This document shows positions 36,412 to 46,251 of a stretch of DNA of 64,000 nucleotides, piece after piece (the stretch's first letter is position 1; every line of letters starts with the position of its first letter). The notes under the pieces are model-generated. The model worked only from the letters and a program-made list of their open reading frames with translations. It did not search any database and was not told the DNA's origin. The stretch is from Campylobacter sp. RM6914. Lineage in GTDB: Bacteria; Campylobacterota; Campylobacteria; Campylobacterales; Campylobacteraceae. The translations under genes were made by a program, and so were the position numbers. The stretch lies in contig NZ_CP012545.1 in assembly GCF_004803835.1 (NCBI RefSeq), positions 1,718,760 through 1,782,759 on the forward strand, in the 5' to 3' direction.

Positions 36412-37671
36412 ATGAGCAAAAAGAAAATTTCTACCCTAGGCTCAAAGCTTGGAGCTTTAGGTCCTGGCATACTTATGGCTTCGGCCGCGGTAGGCGGATC
36501 GCACATCATCGCATCCACACAAGCAGGTGCGATATATGGCTGGCAGCTAGCTATCATTATCATACTAGCAAACCTTTTTAAATACCCATTTTTTAGATTT
36601 GGCACACAATACACCCTTGATAACGGACACAGCCTACTTACGGGTTACTACGAAAAAGGACGCTTTTATATCGGTATATTTTTAGTGCTTAGCCTCTTTG
36701 CAGCTGTTGTGAATACCGCAGCCGTTAGCATGATAACAGCGGCGATTTTAAGCTTTATATTGCCGTTTAAAGCAAGCACGACAATGCTAAGCGTGGTTGT
36801 ATTATCAGCTAGCATGGCCATCATTTTACTAGGTAGATATAGCGTGCTTGATACGGTTTCAAAACTTATCATGATAACGCTTACCGCAACTACGGTTTGG
36901 GCGGTTTTGATCGCATTTTCTAGGACGGGATTTGACGGAGTTATGACACCTGACTTTATAGAGCCTTCGCCTTGGCAGCTTGGAGCACTTGGATTTATCA
37001 TCGCTCTTATGGGCTGGATGCCTGCGCCAATTGAGATCTCAGCACTTAATTCAATGTGGGTAATAGCAAAGAAAAAGATAAAAAGAGTATCTTACGAAGA
37101 TGGCTTGCTTGACTTTAACGTAGGCTATGTGGGAACAGCTATCTTGGCACTTGTGTTTTTAGCTCTTGGTGCGCTTGTGCAGTATGGCTCAGGAGTAGAG
37201 GTCGAGACTAGAGGTGTGGCATATATAAATCAATTTATAAATATGTATGCTGCGACTATCGGCGAATGGGCTAGAGGGCTTATCGCATTTATAGCATTTA
37301 TGTGTATGTTTGGCACTACCATCACGGTTGTAGATGGGTATTCTAGGGTAAACTGTGAAAGCATCAGGCTAGTTTTAGGTAAGGATCAAACAAAGCTTGT
37401 TTATTTTAACTTGTGCGTTATCATAACAAGCGTCATAGGCTTTTTTATCATTTCGATGTTTAACAACGCCCTTGGGCCGATGGTTAGATTTGCAATGATA
37501 GCTTCGTTTGTTACTACGCCGATATTTGCGTGGCTAAATTTAAGCCTTGTCTTAAGCAAAGGACAACATAAGGTAAAGGGCTTTTTATACTATCTATCAA
37601 TCACAGGACTTGCATATCTTAGCATATTTGCATTATTCTTTATAACTTACGAGCTTGGACTGTTTAAATAA
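36412..37671 (+). CDS. Nramp-superfamily transporter lacking the canonical metal-site motifs
   Basis: A 419-aa protein with about eleven membrane spans. The start is the ATG at 36412 (MSKKKISTL), with AAAGG 7 bases upstream. The N-terminal segment LGPGILMASAAVGGSHIIAS corresponds to the first Nramp span, but the metal-binding DPGN motif is replaced by GPGI; in the sixth span the usual MPH is replaced by WMPAPIEIS. It therefore belongs to a divergent branch, and manganese or iron transport should not be assumed. Its substrate is not predictable here. A strong hairpin follows the stop. Confidence 0.78.
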   Translation: MSKKKISTLGSKLGALGPGILMASAAVGGSHIIASTQAGAIYGWQLAIIIILANLFKYPFFRFGTQYTLDNGHSLLTGYYEKGRFYIGIFLVLSLFAAVVNTAAVSMITAAILSFILPFKASTTMLSVVVLSASMAIILLGRYSVLDTVSKLIMITLTATTVWAVLIAFSRTGFDGVMTPDFIEPSPWQLGALGFIIALMGWMPAPIEISALNSMWVIAKKKIKRVSYEDGLLDFNVGYVGTAILALVFLALGALVQYGSGVEVETRGVAYINQFINMYAATIGEWARGLIAFIAFMCMFGTTITVVDGYSRVNCESIRLVLGKDQTKLVYFNLCVIITSVIGFFIISMFNNALGPMVRFAMIASFVTTPIFAWLNLSLVLSKGQHKVKGFLYYLSITGLAYLSIFALFFITYELGLFK

Positions 37672-37696
37672 TCTTGGACTTCAATAGTCCAAGATT
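37670..37696 (+). terminator. Hairpin terminator after the Nramp-family gene
   Basis: AATCTTGGACT and AGTCCAAGATT, an 11-bp perfect stem with loop TCAAT, overlapping the last base of the stop codon. There is no long T-run on the plus strand. Confidence 0.75.
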
Positions 37697-37741
37697 GATA
37701 GATGTATTTTAAAAATTTTAAATATCTAACTTGAGTACGAA

Positions 37742-38425
37742 TTAATGTGAATTTGCCGGCTTTTTGACATTTTTCTCCAAAAACTCCCTCTCTTGTTTGG
37801 TTGGCTCATATTCATCTTTAAAGAACTCTTGCTTTGATTTTATCTTTTGTTCTAGCATTTTGTTCTCGTAAATTTTATACGAAGGCTTCCAGTATTCAAG
37901 CTGGTTTCTCATATCGTGAGCATGTCCTACTCCTACGTGGCAACTTACACATTTAAGCTCTTTGTCGCTTCCTTGAAGTTTAACGTAGTGAGCGTGCATC
38001 TTTTGAGCTTGCTGTGATGAAGCTGTTGTGTCTAAGATGTTAGTATGACAGCTCATACAGCCGTTGTCAAACACATAGTGCTCTTTATTTTTTAGATTAG
38101 CCACCCAGTTTATACTATCAGGATCGCCAAAGAAGTGGATATAGCCCTCTACTATGCCATTAACTGCTTTTTGATATACGTATTTGGCTAGGTTGTCGTG
38201 AGGTAAATGGCAATCAACACATTTAGCCTTTACGCCTATTGCCCCACTGCCTGCATGGATATCTTTTTGATATGATATAACCATAGGATCCATCTCGTGG
38301 CAGACTCCACAAAATCTATCCGTGCTGGTCTCTTCAAGCACATAATGAACCGGTAAAACAACGAAAAATCCAACAATGCCACTTATCACCACAATAAGAG
38401 CTAATAATTTCTTTGAAATTTTCAT
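37742..38425 (-). CDS. fccC: NapC/NirT-family tetraheme cytochrome c (quinol dehydrogenase)
   Basis: A membrane-anchored cytochrome that takes electrons from menaquinol to a periplasmic reductase. The 227-aa protein (start ATG at 38425, GGGAG upstream) has one N-terminal membrane span (about 8-28) and four CxxCH haem sites (CGVCH, CVDCH, CMSCH, CVSCH). It overlaps the tetraheme gene upstream by 4 bp. Together with that gene and the flavoprotein gene it matches the fccABC organisation of Wolinella; the symbol is by analogy. Confidence 0.8.
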   Translation of the reverse strand: MKISKKLLALIVVISGIVGFFVVLPVHYVLEETSTDRFCGVCHEMDPMVISYQKDIHAGSGAIGVKAKCVDCHLPHDNLAKYVYQKAVNGIVEGYIHFFGDPDSINWVANLKNKEHYVFDNGCMSCHTNILDTTASSQQAQKMHAHYVKLQGSDKELKCVSCHVGVGHAHDMRNQLEYWKPSYKIYENKMLEQKIKSKQEFFKDEYEPTKQEREFLEKNVKKPANSH

Positions 38426-38853
38426 GGTGTTACTCCCATCCATTGTGGAACCTCATGCTCGTGGCATTCGCTACACATATTTATAGACGGCTTGTGCTCG
38501 AAGTGGCACTCGTCACAGTATAATGTAGGACCGTCGTGAACCGAGTTGTGTGGATTAGCTTTTAGCGTATCCATAAATTTAAGTCTTTGCGCTAGTAGCT
38601 TTTTAGTGCCGTGGCAGCTTAGACAGCCTTCATCTTTTATGTTTTTAAATTTACTAGGATCGTCACCTTGATTTGCATGACAATCTATACAGTCAAACGC
38701 CAAATGTTCATGATGAGGCTTTAGCTTATACTTAGCTTTAAGCTCATCAGACATTACTATCTTTGTTGAGTTTGTTTCAGCAGACTTCGTATCACCAAAG
38801 ACGAAACTAAAACAGGTAACCAAAGATAGCAATAATAATGCCAATCTTTTCAT
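38422..38853 (-). CDS. fccB: Small periplasmic tetraheme cytochrome c (FccB-like)
   Basis: A 143-aa protein with a signal peptide (first 20 residues, ending VFG) and four CxxCH haem motifs (CIDCH, CLSCH, CDECH, CSECH) with additional His residues for axial ligation, similar to the cytochrome domain of flavocytochrome c fumarate reductases. It probably relays electrons from the NapC-like protein to the flavoprotein. Its stop codon overlaps the next gene's start (ATGA). Confidence 0.85.
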   Translation of the reverse strand: MKRLALLLLSLVTCFSFVFGDTKSAETNSTKIVMSDELKAKYKLKPHHEHLAFDCIDCHANQGDDPSKFKNIKDEGCLSCHGTKKLLAQRLKFMDTLKANPHNSVHDGPTLYCDECHFEHKPSINMCSECHEHEVPQWMGVTP

Positions 38854-38886
38854 AAAAGAACCTTTTGCTTGTTTTAATTAAATTTG

Positions 38887-38908
38887 GCAGGGATTAGCCA
38901 CCCCGCCT
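38887..38908 (-). promoter_or_regulatory. GC-rich hairpin between fccA and fccB
   Basis: On the minus strand GGCGGGG and CCCTGCC pair around an 8-base loop, in the 70-bp gap between fccA and fccB. It could be a partial terminator or RNA-stability element setting flavoprotein-to-cytochrome ratio; this role is inferred. Confidence 0.45.
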
Positions 38909-38923
38909 TTTAGAAGATAATGT

Positions 38924-40477
38924 TTAAATGTTTTCACCAGCAATCATACCAAACACCATGCAATCACTCATACTCATAGTTCCAAGTCTTCCGCCGCCTT
39001 GTATGCCACCAGTTACTTCTCCGGCAGCGTATAGTCCAGCAATTGGTTTTTGTGTTTTGCGTGATATGACTTGAGCCTTTTCATTTATCTGTATGCCGCC
39101 CATGCAGTATAGAATTTTAGGAGTGCTTAAACTAGCATAAAATGGTGGTTTTGATACATCAATGCCATGAACATCGGCTTGTTTTAAGGGCTTGCCAAAT
39201 TCAGGGTCTTTTTCGGCTTTTACATAGCCATTAAAGTCACTTACCGTTTTTAAGAAAGGCTCTACTGGTATATTGTAAGCTTTTGCTAACTCTTCAAGAG
39301 TATTAAATTTCTTGATTGAGCCGCTCTCGACACCTTTTGAAGTATAAAGCGGATTGTTTAGATCTACTGCTGCTTGGTCGCAGATATTTACAGGATAGTT
39401 GTCATTATTTGCGCCCTCAGCCATAACTTTAAATATCGCATCGCATTTTATTTTTCTGCCTGCATGCTCGTTCATAAAGCGTTTGCCTGTTTTTGGATTA
39501 ATGCTTAAACCATAGTCATTTGAGCAGTGGTTTGTAAATACTGCTGACGTTCCAAAGCCTTTTTCTGTTGGGTTTGTGTATGGATTTAATTGTATCCAGC
39601 TTAGAAGTAGTGGGTTTGCACCTACATCCATAGCAGCTAGCAATGCACCAGCAGTCGCACCCGGTTGTGAAACTGTTTCTATATTTGTTTTTAGATAAGG
39701 CACTTGTTGAGCGCGGAACCATTTGTCGCTACTAAATCCGCCAGCTGCTAGTATAACGCCATTTTTGGCTTTTATGTATTTTACGTCGCCACCTGTATTT
39801 TCAAGATCATCGCTTGCAAGACTTGAATCAAATTTGTAGTTTTCGCGGCATTTTATGCCTACAACCCTATCGCCCTCCATAACAAACTCATCAAATTTTG
39901 TTCGTTTTTTGATGATAGCATTTGGATTTGCTTCTATCATTTTATGCATAGGTTGGATGTAGCCTGAGCCGCTTGCTACTTTTACTTGAACTGCACGCTT
40001 GATAGAGTGACCGCTAGCTGATATACATTTAGGTACAAACTCAACGCCAACTGTTGATTTTAGGTATTCAAATGCTTCGTTTGCTCTATCGTAAATAACA
40101 CTTAAAAGATCTACGTGATTTAAATTTACCCCATCTTTTAAGCAGTCAGCTATAAATAGCTCCTTGCTATCTTTTATACCTTCGGCTTTTTGAAATGCGT
40201 TATTTGGCACAGCCATATTTCCGACATTGATAACAGAGTTACCGCCTGCGCGACCCATTTTTTCTATTAAAGCGACTTTTAAGCCGCGTTTTAATGCTTG
40301 AAGTGCCGCCATAGAGCCAGCAAAGCCAGTTCCGATGATGACAACGTCGTATTCCTCGTCAAATTTAACTTCATTTGATTTAATTGTGTCAGCATTTGAA
40401 TTTATGCTACCTAATGCAAGAGCACTAGCTCCTACCATACTCATTTTAAGCAAATCACGTCTTGACATTTTTTCCAT
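38924..40477 (-). CDS. fccA: Periplasmic FAD reductase of the fumarate/methacrylate reductase family
   Basis: A 517-aa flavoprotein with a Tat signal (MSRRDLLKMSMVGASALALG), an N-terminal FAD fold (VVIGTGFAGSMAALQALKRG, then GRAGGN), and a C-terminal GG-motif (GGGRLGTMSMSDCMVFG). It has no haem domain itself, so the tetraheme protein encoded downstream would supply electrons. Related systems reduce fumarate, methacrylate or other 2-enoates; the substrate is open. AGGAGA lies before the ATG at 40477. It is transcribed away from a two-component system on the opposite strand, a likely regulator. Confidence 0.85.
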   Translation of the reverse strand: MEKMSRRDLLKMSMVGASALALGSINSNADTIKSNEVKFDEEYDVVIIGTGFAGSMAALQALKRGLKVALIEKMGRAGGNSVINVGNMAVPNNAFQKAEGIKDSKELFIADCLKDGVNLNHVDLLSVIYDRANEAFEYLKSTVGVEFVPKCISASGHSIKRAVQVKVASGSGYIQPMHKMIEANPNAIIKKRTKFDEFVMEGDRVVGIKCRENYKFDSSLASDDLENTGGDVKYIKAKNGVILAAGGFSSDKWFRAQQVPYLKTNIETVSQPGATAGALLAAMDVGANPLLLSWIQLNPYTNPTEKGFGTSAVFTNHCSNDYGLSINPKTGKRFMNEHAGRKIKCDAIFKVMAEGANNDNYPVNICDQAAVDLNNPLYTSKGVESGSIKKFNTLEELAKAYNIPVEPFLKTVSDFNGYVKAEKDPEFGKPLKQADVHGIDVSKPPFYASLSTPKILYCMGGIQINEKAQVISRKTQKPIAGLYAAGEVTGGIQGGGRLGTMSMSDCMVFGMIAGENI

Positions 40478-40617
40478 TGTGTCTCCTTTTAAAAAGTTGA
40501 CAAATCATAACGTAAAGAAAGTGTAAATATAGTAAATTTTTGGTAACAACATAAAAATATTAATTTAATATATATGTTTAAGTTTTTTTGAATTTAAAAA
40601 TCTGATATAATTGCGAC

Positions 40618-41292
40618 ATGATAAGAATTTTACTCATAGAAGATGATGAAGCTCTTGCAAAACTCATAGCAAGAGTATTAGAAAAAGAAAATGTCCAAAC
40701 TCAAATCGCACTAAATCCGCTAGATGGACTTGAGATATTAAAGAGCAATAATTACTTGCTTGACGCTATTGTGCTTGATCTATCCTTGCCCGACATGGAC
40801 GGGCTTGAAGTTTGCGCACTAGTTCGCAAAACACATCCTAGTTTACCCATCATTATAAGTTCAGCACGCTCGCAAACACTTGATAAAATAAAGGGTTTTG
40901 AACTAGGAGCTGATGATTATATTGCAAAACCTTATGAGCCAATCGAGCTTGTTTTTAGACTGCGGGCGATTTTGAGACGAGGGATAACTGTTGTAACTGA
41001 TGATAAAATTTTTACCATAGATGTTGACAAACATATACTTTATAAAAATGGTAAAATCTTAGAGCTTCCTCTTGCAGAATATGATATATTTGCCTTTTTG
41101 TTTGAAAAAGAGGGGTTTGCCGTATCAAGAGAGGATTTGCTTTTAAGCCTAAGCTCAATAAAATTTCAAAGCGGCCTAAAAAGCATAGATGTGCTTGTAG
41201 GCAGATTACGTTCTCGTATCGGTGATAGCCCTAAGAATCCACGGTTCATACACTCAGTGCGTGGCGTAGGGTATAAATTTATAAATGCTTAA
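40618..41292 (+). CDS. OmpR-family response regulator (RacR-like)
   Basis: A 224-aa regulator with receiver domain (acidic pair in IEDDEAL, phospho-acceptor Asp in IVLDLSLPDMDG, Lys in IAKPYEP) and an OmpR-type winged helix (SVRGVGYKF at the end). It overlaps the downstream kinase gene by 8 bp. Position between fccABC and torA fits a RacR-like role; in C. jejuni the RacRS system controls use of fumarate and other alternative acceptors, but orthology is inferred from context only. Confidence 0.88.
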   Translation: MIRILLIEDDEALAKLIARVLEKENVQTQIALNPLDGLEILKSNNYLLDAIVLDLSLPDMDGLEVCALVRKTHPSLPIIISSARSQTLDKIKGFELGADDYIAKPYEPIELVFRLRAILRRGITVVTDDKIFTIDVDKHILYKNGKILELPLAEYDIFAFLFEKEGFAVSREDLLLSLSSIKFQSGLKSIDVLVGRLRSRIGDSPKNPRFIHSVRGVGYKFINA

Positions 41293-42559
41293 AATTTCAA
41301 TTATAAAACTCTTTTCACTACTATTTCTAATAACCCTGATAGTTATTAATTTGTCTTTTTTTGTAGAGTATGAACGTCGTCAAAAAGAACATATATACCA
41401 AACTTTTCAAAGGTTCATGCTTGGTACACGCATAAGAGAAAATGGTGGAATAGACATACCGGAAAGACTTGCAGAAATCGGTATAGTTTACAGTAATCTT
41501 GATAATGACGACATAAGGGCAAACGGTGATATTTTACTTTATGGGACATATTCTGACATGATTGACTATAATTCTACAATGTATTTTGTTCCACACGAAA
41601 TAAATGCAACTCATATAAGTGTTCAAGATATAATGTATACAGCCGCATTTGAAACCGATGATTACAGCGAAGTATTATCAACAAAATATGTTTCTGCTTT
41701 AGAAAATACACACAAAATAGACATGTCTAGCTTTTGGACTTTGTTTTGGAGTATAAATGGTGCGAGTTTTGGTTTTTTTGTTTTACTTTTGGGTAAATTG
41801 CTTAATCTTAGAAATTTAAAAAGGCAAATTAAAGCCGCTGGTTATAAAAAACAATTTAACCCCATTGTCATGAATACCGGAGATGAACTAGAGCAGATAG
41901 CAGGTGCATTTAACTCAACAATGCAGAAAATTAATGACTTAAAGGAGGCTAGAGAGCTATTTTTGCGAAATATCTTACATGAGTTTCGCACACCAGTAAT
42001 GAAAGGCAAAATCATAGCAGGAATAAATAAAGATGACGAGTTTAGAGATGATTTAAAACAAATTTTTTCTCGCCAAGAGATTATACTAAACGAGATTGTA
42101 AAAATAGAAAAATTTAGCTCTCATGATTGGGAGCTAGAATTTAACGAATACCGAGCGATAGATTTGCTAGATCATGCCATGGATTTACTATTACGAGATG
42201 ATACATGGCGTATAAAAATTTTTACAAGCGAGCAGGCAGAGATTTTTAATGTGGACTATGAGTTATTTGCGACGGCTATTAAAAATTTGCTTGATAATGC
42301 TTTAAAATACTCAAAAAATAATGTCGAGGTACAAATTTTACAAGGGACTTTTAGTATAGTAAGTGAAGGTGAACCTTTAGAGGCATCAAGGCTGGACTTT
42401 AGCCGTATATTTAATCGCAAGAGCGAAGTAGCCGGTTCCGGACTTGGACTTGGCATATATATCGCTAATCAAATTTTTATAAAACACGGCCTGGAGCTAA
42501 AATATATCCATAAAAGCAGAAAAAACATCTTTGTAATCAGTAAAAACAATAACAAATAA
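41285..42559 (+). CDS. Membrane sensor histidine kinase (RacS-like)
   Basis: A 424-aa kinase with spans at about 8-27 and 155-178 and a periplasmic domain of about 125 residues. The cytoplasmic part has a short linker, the H box (ILHEFRTPVMKGK), the N box (IKNLLDNALKYS) and a G box (GSGLGLGIYIANQIF); the ATPase domain is short, as in ArsS-type kinases of Campylobacterota. It pairs with the response regulator before it. Confidence 0.88.
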   Translation: MLKISIIKLFSLLFLITLIVINLSFFVEYERRQKEHIYQTFQRFMLGTRIRENGGIDIPERLAEIGIVYSNLDNDDIRANGDILLYGTYSDMIDYNSTMYFVPHEINATHISVQDIMYTAAFETDDYSEVLSTKYVSALENTHKIDMSSFWTLFWSINGASFGFFVLLLGKLLNLRNLKRQIKAAGYKKQFNPIVMNTGDELEQIAGAFNSTMQKINDLKEARELFLRNILHEFRTPVMKGKIIAGINKDDEFRDDLKQIFSRQEIILNEIVKIEKFSSHDWELEFNEYRAIDLLDHAMDLLLRDDTWRIKIFTSEQAEIFNVDYELFATAIKNLLDNALKYSKNNVEVQILQGTFSIVSEGEPLEASRLDFSRIFNRKSEVAGSGLGLGIYIANQIFIKHGLELKYIHKSRKNIFVISKNNNK

Positions 42560-43302
42560 CGAGTGTTTAAATTAATTAACTTACACGACTTAGTTTAGAT
42601 GATCATCATAAACACCGCAAATAAACCTTATATATCGCTCGTTTTATCCAATTTTCATATCTTTTTATAATCTCAATACGCATTGAATTTTCAATTTTAA
42701 ATACGCATACGTGATTGTTTGTCATGGTATTTTCTTTATAAGTAGTTTGGGGAATTTAATGCACCACTTTAATGCCACAAGCCAAATCTTTGCTAAGCTC
42801 GCTTCTAATTTGTAAGCTCAAACCGTATAGTTTTAAAATATTTTTAATATAAACTGTAAGCATAACGGCTCATTTCTAAACAAAGAACAAATCAAAACCT
42901 TCCAACTGCCCTATATTAGATCATCCTTAGAATGCCCAGCTAAGCGTATTTATAAATTTCTTTAGCATAGAAAAATTTGGCGATATTTGATGAAATTATA
43001 ACAGACATTATCACTCTAACTTGAGCTACAAAAGAGATCCAAACAGCGATCTTGGAGCATTATTTACAACATTTAACAACCATGCTTAATTGTAAGCTAT
43101 ATGGAATTTTCATCTTGGAGATTTGGTTTTGAAAACGGAGCAAATTTTTAACAAACTCGTTACCGGTTATTTTTAATATCAAAAATCATATAAAATAGCA
43201 CTATATGTTTAAAATATATTAAATATTAATTTTTTATATTTTTTGCTTAAGTTTAATATAATCAATTGATTTTCAGAAAAAATTTACAAAAAGGAGAAAG
43301 AG
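42560..43302. other. 743-bp intergenic region before torA
   Basis: No complete gene. A short open stretch on the plus strand at about 43004-43092 (SYKRDPNSDLGALFTTFNNH, then stop) and another in the same frame at about 43095-43175 look like scraps of an eroded gene, but I recognise no family. A TATAAT at 43257-43262 with T-rich DNA upstream is the probable torA promoter, and TATTAAATATTAA at 43217-43229 recurs in front of pepE. Confidence 0.5.
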
Positions 43303-45683
43303 ATGGCATTTTCAAGACGAAGTTTCTTAAAAACATCTGCCGTTGGCGCACTAGCACTTAGTGCCAATTCCGCATTTGCTAAAGATGAAGCTGTAAAAAC
43401 CATACCACACGCTTCAAATTTAGGTGCATTTTATGCAGACGTAAAAGATGGAAAAATAACAAAAATCCACTCACAACCATCAGATAAAGACCCAAAATTC
43501 CCAGGAAACGATGCCTGGATAGATAGAGTTTACTCTGATACTCGTATAAAATATCCATGCGTAAGAAAGAGCTTTTTAGAGGGCAAAAACGCACCAGAAC
43601 TACGTGGCAAAGAGGAATTTGTACGCGTTAGCTGGGATGAGGCACTAAAGCTTATCCTTAAAAAACTAACAAGTGTAAAACCAGAGCAAATTTATAACGC
43701 AAGCTACAGTGGCTGGGGACACCCAGGACTTCTTCACAACTGCGGCGCAGTGGCTGGAAGATTTTTTAACACAGTTATAGGTGGCGCGGTAGGAACAGAC
43801 GGCGAGTACAGCAACGGTGCTGCCGGTAAAGTAAACGCAACTATCATGGGAGATCTTGAAGTTTACTCACTTCAAACCAGCCACGAAGTAATACTTGAAA
43901 ACACAAAAGTATACGTTATGTGGGGTGCGGATCTGTTTAAATGTAACCAGATAGACTACAAGATAGCAAACCGTGGCAACAACCCATATTTTGAAAAATA
44001 TGAAAATCAGACATTAAATTTATAACCATCGATCCTCAATACACTCCTATCGCAAAACGCTTTGGTGCTGAGTGGATACAGATACGTCCAAACACTGACG
44101 TAGCGATGATGCTTGGTATGTGCCACCACCTATATACAAGTGGTCAGTATGACAAGAGCTTTATCGAAAAATACACTTATGGTTTTGATAAATTCCTACC
44201 TTGCCTACTTGGCAAGACTGAAGATATGGTAGAAAAAACTCCGGCTTGGGCAGCTAAGATAACTGGTGTTGATGAGAAGATCATCAAAGCACTAGCTGAT
44301 ACATTTGTTAAAAACCGCACATTCCTAGCTGGTAACTGGGCTATGCAAAGAGCTCACCATGGCGAGCAAGCTGACTGGATGCTTATGGTTCTAGCCTCTA
44401 TGATAGGTCAAGTAGGTCTTCCTGGTGGTGGATTTGGCTTTTCTATGCATTATAGCGGTGGTGGTCAAGCATTTAGTGGCGCTAGACTTCCGGCTGGTTT
44501 ACCACAAGGTAAAAATAAAGTAGATATAAATATACCAGCTTCACGTATCAGCGAAGCTATACTAAACCCTGGTAAAAAGATCAAATTTAAAGGTGGCGAG
44601 ATAACATATCCAGACCTAAAAGTACTTTATATCACAGGCGCGACCCTACTAGGTCACCATCCAAATACAAACGAGCTAATCTCTGCACTTCGCACACTTG
44701 ATACCGTAGTAGTTCACGAGCCATGGTGGACACCGATGGCTAAGATGGCAGATATCGTTATCCCAGCTACAACGCCACTTGAGCGTGATGACATAAGCTA
44801 TGGCGGCTCATACTCACAAGACTATGTTTATGCTATGAGAAAGGTTATAGAACCACTTTGGGAAGCTAAAAATGACTACGATGTCTTTGATGCTATGGCT
44901 AAAATGGTTGGCGAAAAAGAGCATAGGAAATTTAGCATGGGTAAAAGCAACATGGAGATCATCCAAGGCTTTTATGACAAGAGCGACTGCGTAAACGTAA
45001 TGAGCTTTGATGAATTCTGGGGAAAAGGCTATATCTACTTTGAGCCAAACAAAGATGCTTATAAATTTGTCCGCCACGCTGACTTTAGAGCTGATCCGGT
45101 AGCAAATAAACTAGTTACAGAGAGCGGAAAGATACAAATTTTCTCAGAGAAATTTGCAAGCTTTGGGCTTGATGACTTCAAAGGACATCCAACATGGTTT
45201 GAACCGGCTGAGTGGCTAGGAGATGCAGAGCTTACTAAGAAGCATCCACTTCATCTACTAAGCCCACATCCAAAGTACAGGATACACTCACAGCTTGATA
45301 ACTCATTTGTTAGAAAAGCATATAAAGTAGCAAACCGCGAGCCAGTACTTATAAATGACGAAGATGCTAAAGCTTATGGCATAAAAGATGGCGATGTGGT
45401 TGAAATTTATAACGACAGAGGCGCGATACTTTGTGGTGCAGTAGTTAGCAAACACATCATGAAGGGCGTTATAAGCGTAGAAGAGGGTGCTTGGTATGAT
45501 CCAGAAGATGCTAAGGCTAATAAACCAAGATGTAACGCAGGACATGTAAATATCCTAACAATATCGGTTCCGACCTCAAAAATGGCACAAGCAACATCGG
45601 TAAATACATGCTTAGCAGCCATCAAAAAAGTAGATGTAAAACCATACGCTGGCGTAAAAGCACCAGTGGTAAAAGGAGCGTAA
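43303..45683 (+). pseudogene. torA: Trimethylamine N-oxide reductase TorA, broken by a one-base deletion
   Basis: The periplasmic molybdenum enzyme that reduces TMAO or DMSO as terminal acceptor. It begins with a Tat signal (SRRSFLKTSAVGALALSA) and contains the Mo-ligand region GEYSNGAAGKV. The reading frame stops at 44025; adding one A to the A4 run at 44003-44006 restores it (KSDIKFITIDPQYTPIAKRF follows) and gives a continuous protein of about 793 aa, normal for the family. The remaining sequence is well conserved, so the break is recent, a phase-variable state, or a sequencing error. The downstream cytochrome gene has two similar breaks. The C. jejuni Cj0264c/Cj0265c pair has the same arrangement. 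Confidence 0.85.
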
Positions 45684-46212
45684 ATGAAAAAGATATTGAC
45701 ACTAATGGCCGTTTTATCAAGCTTTGCTTTCTCACAAACTATGTTTGTAAACGACATCAAAGCTGACCTAGTAGATCCAAAAACAAAAAAGTAGTAGGTG
45801 AAATTTACGAAGGAACGCCCGTAAAAGTTATCAAAAAAGATGGCGATATGGCTGTGGTTGAGATAGCTGGCGAAGTAGTAAATGACAAAGAAAACATGGT
45901 GGCTCTAAAAAAGAGCCATTTGTGACATTTTACAAGCTAAACGAAGGCAAGGCTACGCCTAAGGCTAAATTTCTAGTAAATGCTAAAAAGCTAAATAGCG
46001 ACGCGATGATCGCATGGGAAGAGATAGAGTTAATGTATTATGACACATGCAGCTCATGCCACGCAGCTCACAAGCCAAAAGAGCACCTAATGGGCGAGTG
46101 GGAGGCATACATACTTGCTATGCAGACATTTGCTAAGATAAACGACGATGAAAAAGATAGAATTCTACGCTTTATGCAAGCTTTTGCTAAAGACGGCATC
46201 GTAAAAGAATAG
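45684..46212 (+). pseudogene. TorA-associated monohaem cytochrome c, with two one-base deletions
   Basis: The partner that passes electrons to TorA. It starts MKKILTLMAVLSSFAFS, a signal peptide, one base after the torA stop codon. The frame breaks at 45785-45790 (A6, needs A7) and again at 45907-45912 (A6, needs A7); with both corrected the protein is 176 aa and contains one haem motif CSSCH. The last 96 residues form an intact ORF from 45922. Homologues of this small cytochrome (Cj0265c type) lie next to torA-like genes in other Campylobacter. Confidence 0.8.
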
Positions 46213-46224
46213 TATAAATTTTAC

Positions 46225-46251
46225 CCCATCTCTTAAGGCTTGAGAGATGGG
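46225..46251 (+). terminator. Terminator after the torA operon
   Basis: CCCATCTCT and AGAGATGGG form a 9-bp stem with a 9-base loop, 13 bases after the cytochrome stop codon. Confidence 0.75.

Noticed and set aside
45922..46212. Independent 96-aa cytochrome gene
   Set aside because: It starts mid-domain and continues the frame-broken TorA cytochrome once one A is restored at 45907-45912.
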